From Scopulibacillus daqui (GTDB taxonomy: Bacteria; Bacillota; Bacilli; Bacillales; Sporolactobacillaceae), in contig NZ_JAFBER010000013.1 of the NCBI RefSeq assembly GCF_016908855.1, positions 17,986-81,985 on the forward strand: a stretch of DNA of 64,000 bases. Direction: 5' to 3'. A model generated the notes under the pieces. The model saw nothing but the letters and a program-made list of their open reading frames with translations, searched no databases and was not told the origin of the DNA. Made by a program: the position numbers and the translations under genes. The first letter of the stretch is position 1; each line of letters opens with the position of its first letter. Positions 62,273-64,000 of the stretch are shown here, piece after piece.

Positions 62273-63433
62273 ATGGAAACATGCCAAAAAGAGTTACTCG
62301 ATCCTTTAGAGGGAATTGACTTTGAAAAATGGCGATGTCAAACCCAAAGTGATATTTTAACCGCTCACAATCTGGTTCAAAGAATTAAAGATGGCTATAA
62401 TAAAGTCCATTCTGGCATAGTTTTAGATCCGGAATATCAAAGGGAATATAAATTTTCTGTTAAAAAGGAATCGTCAATTATTGAATCACTTTTATTGGAC
62501 ATCCCTATTCCAGTTATCTATTTATCTAAAAATACATCAAAGGATATAGTCCTTTTTAATGTCATTGATGGGATGCACCGTCTTAATTCGATTTATCGCT
62601 TTATGAACAACGAATATGCCCTTAAAGCATTAAAAATCCTAACCCCTTTGGAAGGGAGAAGGTTCATGGATTTGCCGCCTAAGCTTCGTAATAAATTAGA
62701 GTTTAGTAGCCAAATTCGTTTGGACTCCATCGACATAGATACCAATCCAGAATTAGAATACGAGGTATTCTTGCGATTCAATCAAGAAACAAACCCTTTG
62801 ACAAAGCAGGAGCTAAATGAAGTATTGTTCCGTTCCGACTTTTCTTTTTGGTTTAAAGAGTATGTTCAAGATCTCATTAAAAATGAAAGTTGGTATCAGT
62901 TACTCAATGTAAATGAAAAGCGTATTAGGGATAAGTATATTAATTATATTTTGTACGTGATGCTTGCTTATAACGAAATTGGATTAATTAAAGGTAAAAA
63001 TGATACGCCTAGATATGTGGCATCGTTTATGAAAACTATGCAGCAGCTTCCTCAAGAATCTTTAGAAAAGAAAAAAGAGGATGTTAAACAATTTTTGCAT
63101 GGCTTTTTATCCTTTTGTGATCAACTTTCAAAAAAATCAGGTGTGACTTACATATTTTCTAGACAGCTAATTGATCGGAAGCCGCCTAGGGGTGTCAATA
63201 AATTTTTAATCAGTTATGTCATTCCAATAGTCATGTCATATCGGTGGTTAAAAAAGATGGGCTTACTTGATGGACAGAAACAAGATTTTTTAAAGATTTA
63301 TGAGGCTATTCGTGAAGGAATGGATAAAGCTCACTTTTATAATGTCGGCAGGGAATCGACGACAAGTTATACTGTACAGAAAATGTGTTGTGACAAGATC
63401 AAGGTAGAATTAGAGGGGGCATTGCTCCGGTAG
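62273..63433 (+). CDS. Stand-alone DUF262 (ParB/GmrS-like nuclease-fold) protein
   Basis: A 386-residue protein with a DUF262 domain in the first 150 residues: LDPEYQREYKFSVKKESSII and VLFNVIDGMHRLNSIYRF, the latter a variant of the DGQQRLT signature of this ParB-like fold. The rest is helical. No DUF1524 HNH nuclease domain is attached, unlike in GmrSD or SspE defence proteins, and no partner gene follows. GGAGGAG precedes the ATG. It may be a stand-alone NTPase/defence component or a regulator; the function is open. Confidence 0.7.
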   Translation: METCQKELLDPLEGIDFEKWRCQTQSDILTAHNLVQRIKDGYNKVHSGIVLDPEYQREYKFSVKKESSIIESLLLDIPIPVIYLSKNTSKDIVLFNVIDGMHRLNSIYRFMNNEYALKALKILTPLEGRRFMDLPPKLRNKLEFSSQIRLDSIDIDTNPELEYEVFLRFNQETNPLTKQELNEVLFRSDFSFWFKEYVQDLIKNESWYQLLNVNEKRIRDKYINYILYVMLAYNEIGLIKGKNDTPRYVASFMKTMQQLPQESLEKKKEDVKQFLHGFLSFCDQLSKKSGVTYIFSRQLIDRKPPRGVNKFLISYVIPIVMSYRWLKKMGLLDGQKQDFLKIYEAIREGMDKAHFYNVGRESTTSYTVQKMCCDKIKVELEGALLR

Positions 63434-63537
63434 GGATGGTTTTATTAAATTACAATTTTACATGATAAATAGACCGCCTAATTTTGATCCCATGAACTGC
63501 CCTCTGTCAAGTAAACAGTAGAAATAGTAAAAATGAT

Positions 63538-63662
63538 CTAAGCGGCTTCGGCTCTATATTCCATAGAGAAGAGGCCGTTTAGTCGTTTTTGATATCTGTC
63601 GTGATTTATAAAATTGTATACTCATCGATCGCAACAGAAAGTTCTTTAAATGTCTCGTATTT
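63538..63662 (-). pseudogene. IS3-family transposase C-terminal remnant with frameshift
   Basis: The minus strand reads KYETFKELSVAIDEY, shifts frame, and continues NHDRYQKRLNGLFSMEYRAE AA, the usual end of IS150/IS3 OrfB (NxxRxQxxLxGxxPxEYR). The terminal sequence near 63496-63520 (TTGACAGAGGGCAG on the minus strand) could be the element's end. Confidence 0.7.
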
Positions 63663-63789
63663 GAATGAATTTCATAAATAACAGCCCTTGAGACACAAGG
63701 GGTTTAGAATGTTAAAAAAGGAGTCCCTCCCCAAATCTCGAAATAGTAAATTGCTACACAAAACTACAGAGATTGGAGGAATACTCCCT

Positions 63790-63908
63790 ATGACTATTAT
63801 ACGACAAGTAAGCCTTTTGACCTGCAAGAATTATATGATTTAGAACCTGCCCAACGATTTGAAGCTATTTTTTCAGCTATTGATATTGATCCGATTCTCA
63901 CTGTGTAA
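63790..63908 (+). pseudogene. IS4-type transposase, N-terminal remnant
   Basis: MTIIRQVSLLT is followed after a one-base shift by KPFDLQELYDLEPAQRFEAI and FSAIDIDPILTV, resembling the start of IS1634/IS4-type DDE transposases. The sequence then breaks off at a different IS end. Confidence 0.6.
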
Positions 63909-64000
63909 GGTGGACCCCATTGTCAAGACACTAATTTTAAATTTTTAAGGTGGGTTGATCTATTTTCAGACCGGCTGTGTAATAAGAGTATGAGGTACTC
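63909..64000 (+). mobile_element. Left end of another IS3-family-like element, cut by the window edge
   Basis: GTGGACCCCATTGTCAAGACA begins exactly where the IS4-type remnant stops and resembles terminal repeats of IS3-group elements. The rest of the element lies outside the window, so its nature is not verified. Confidence 0.4.

Noticed and set aside
1..64000. CRISPR arrays, tRNA and rRNA genes
   Set aside because: No regularly spaced direct repeats and no cloverleaf or ribosomal signature were noticed on reading; a tRNA/covariance search was not possible.

Overview
The window looks like a chromosomal segment of a motile, low-to-moderate G+C Gram-positive rod of the order Bacillales. Evidence is the paired flagellar rod genes flhO-flhP followed by fabZ (the order seen in Bacillus subtilis), strong AGGAGG-type ribosome binding sites, GTG/TTG starts, hairpin-plus-T terminators and many families typical of Bacillaceae and Sporolactobacillaceae (YwnA/YwnB-like pair, YvkC-like phosphotransferase, DUF5634, YitT). 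I cannot name a genus. No rRNA, tRNA or CRISPR array was seen.

Layout. 1-3370 is core: end of flhO, flhP, fabZ, rbsK. 3494-6384 is a three-gene surface-type operon (two DUF6270 paralogues and an anchored beta-helix protein). 7259-16583 holds stand-alone genes: DUF4352 lipoprotein, DUF4064 membrane protein, SRAP protein, YdcF-like lipoprotein, phospholipase-D-like protein, MgtC-like protein, aldose epimerase, glycerate kinase. 17369-29032 is the most interesting block: aldehyde dehydrogenase, glutamine-synthetase-like ligase, SDR and M20 amidohydrolase on one strand, then an ethanolamine-type permease, an ANTAR response regulator and a HisKA_2 sensor kinase on the other. Together they suggest a B12-independent route for ethanolamine or a related amine through gamma-glutamylation. 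It is interrupted by a small AT-rich islet (23616-25197) carrying IS scars and a possible secreted toxin/immunity pair.

29888-41314 is a drug-response region: three DHA2-type exporters, two TetR regulators with visible operators, a rifampin-phosphotransferase-like enzyme split into two genes, an SDR lacking a normal start codon and a CocE-like hydrolase. 41774-45162 contains small membrane ORFs, an alpha/beta hydrolase, a TetR regulator and decayed transporters. 45336-49806 holds a YitT protein, an Rrf2 regulator and its NAD(P)-dependent target gene with matching operators, a nitroreductase and an APH-fold kinase. 49962-51781 is a divergent AraC/EamA pair, both broken.

52165-55381 is a poor region of small ORFs. 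55612-59908 is a sugar-type operon (class I aldolase, FGGY kinase, SDR, 2-hydroxyacid dehydrogenase) bracketed by inverted IS1182-like ends. From 59935 to the right edge the window is accessory: transposase fragments, a decayed secreted-protein locus, remnants of a lipase-like/DUF1433 toxin-type array, a stand-alone DUF262 protein and nested IS remains.
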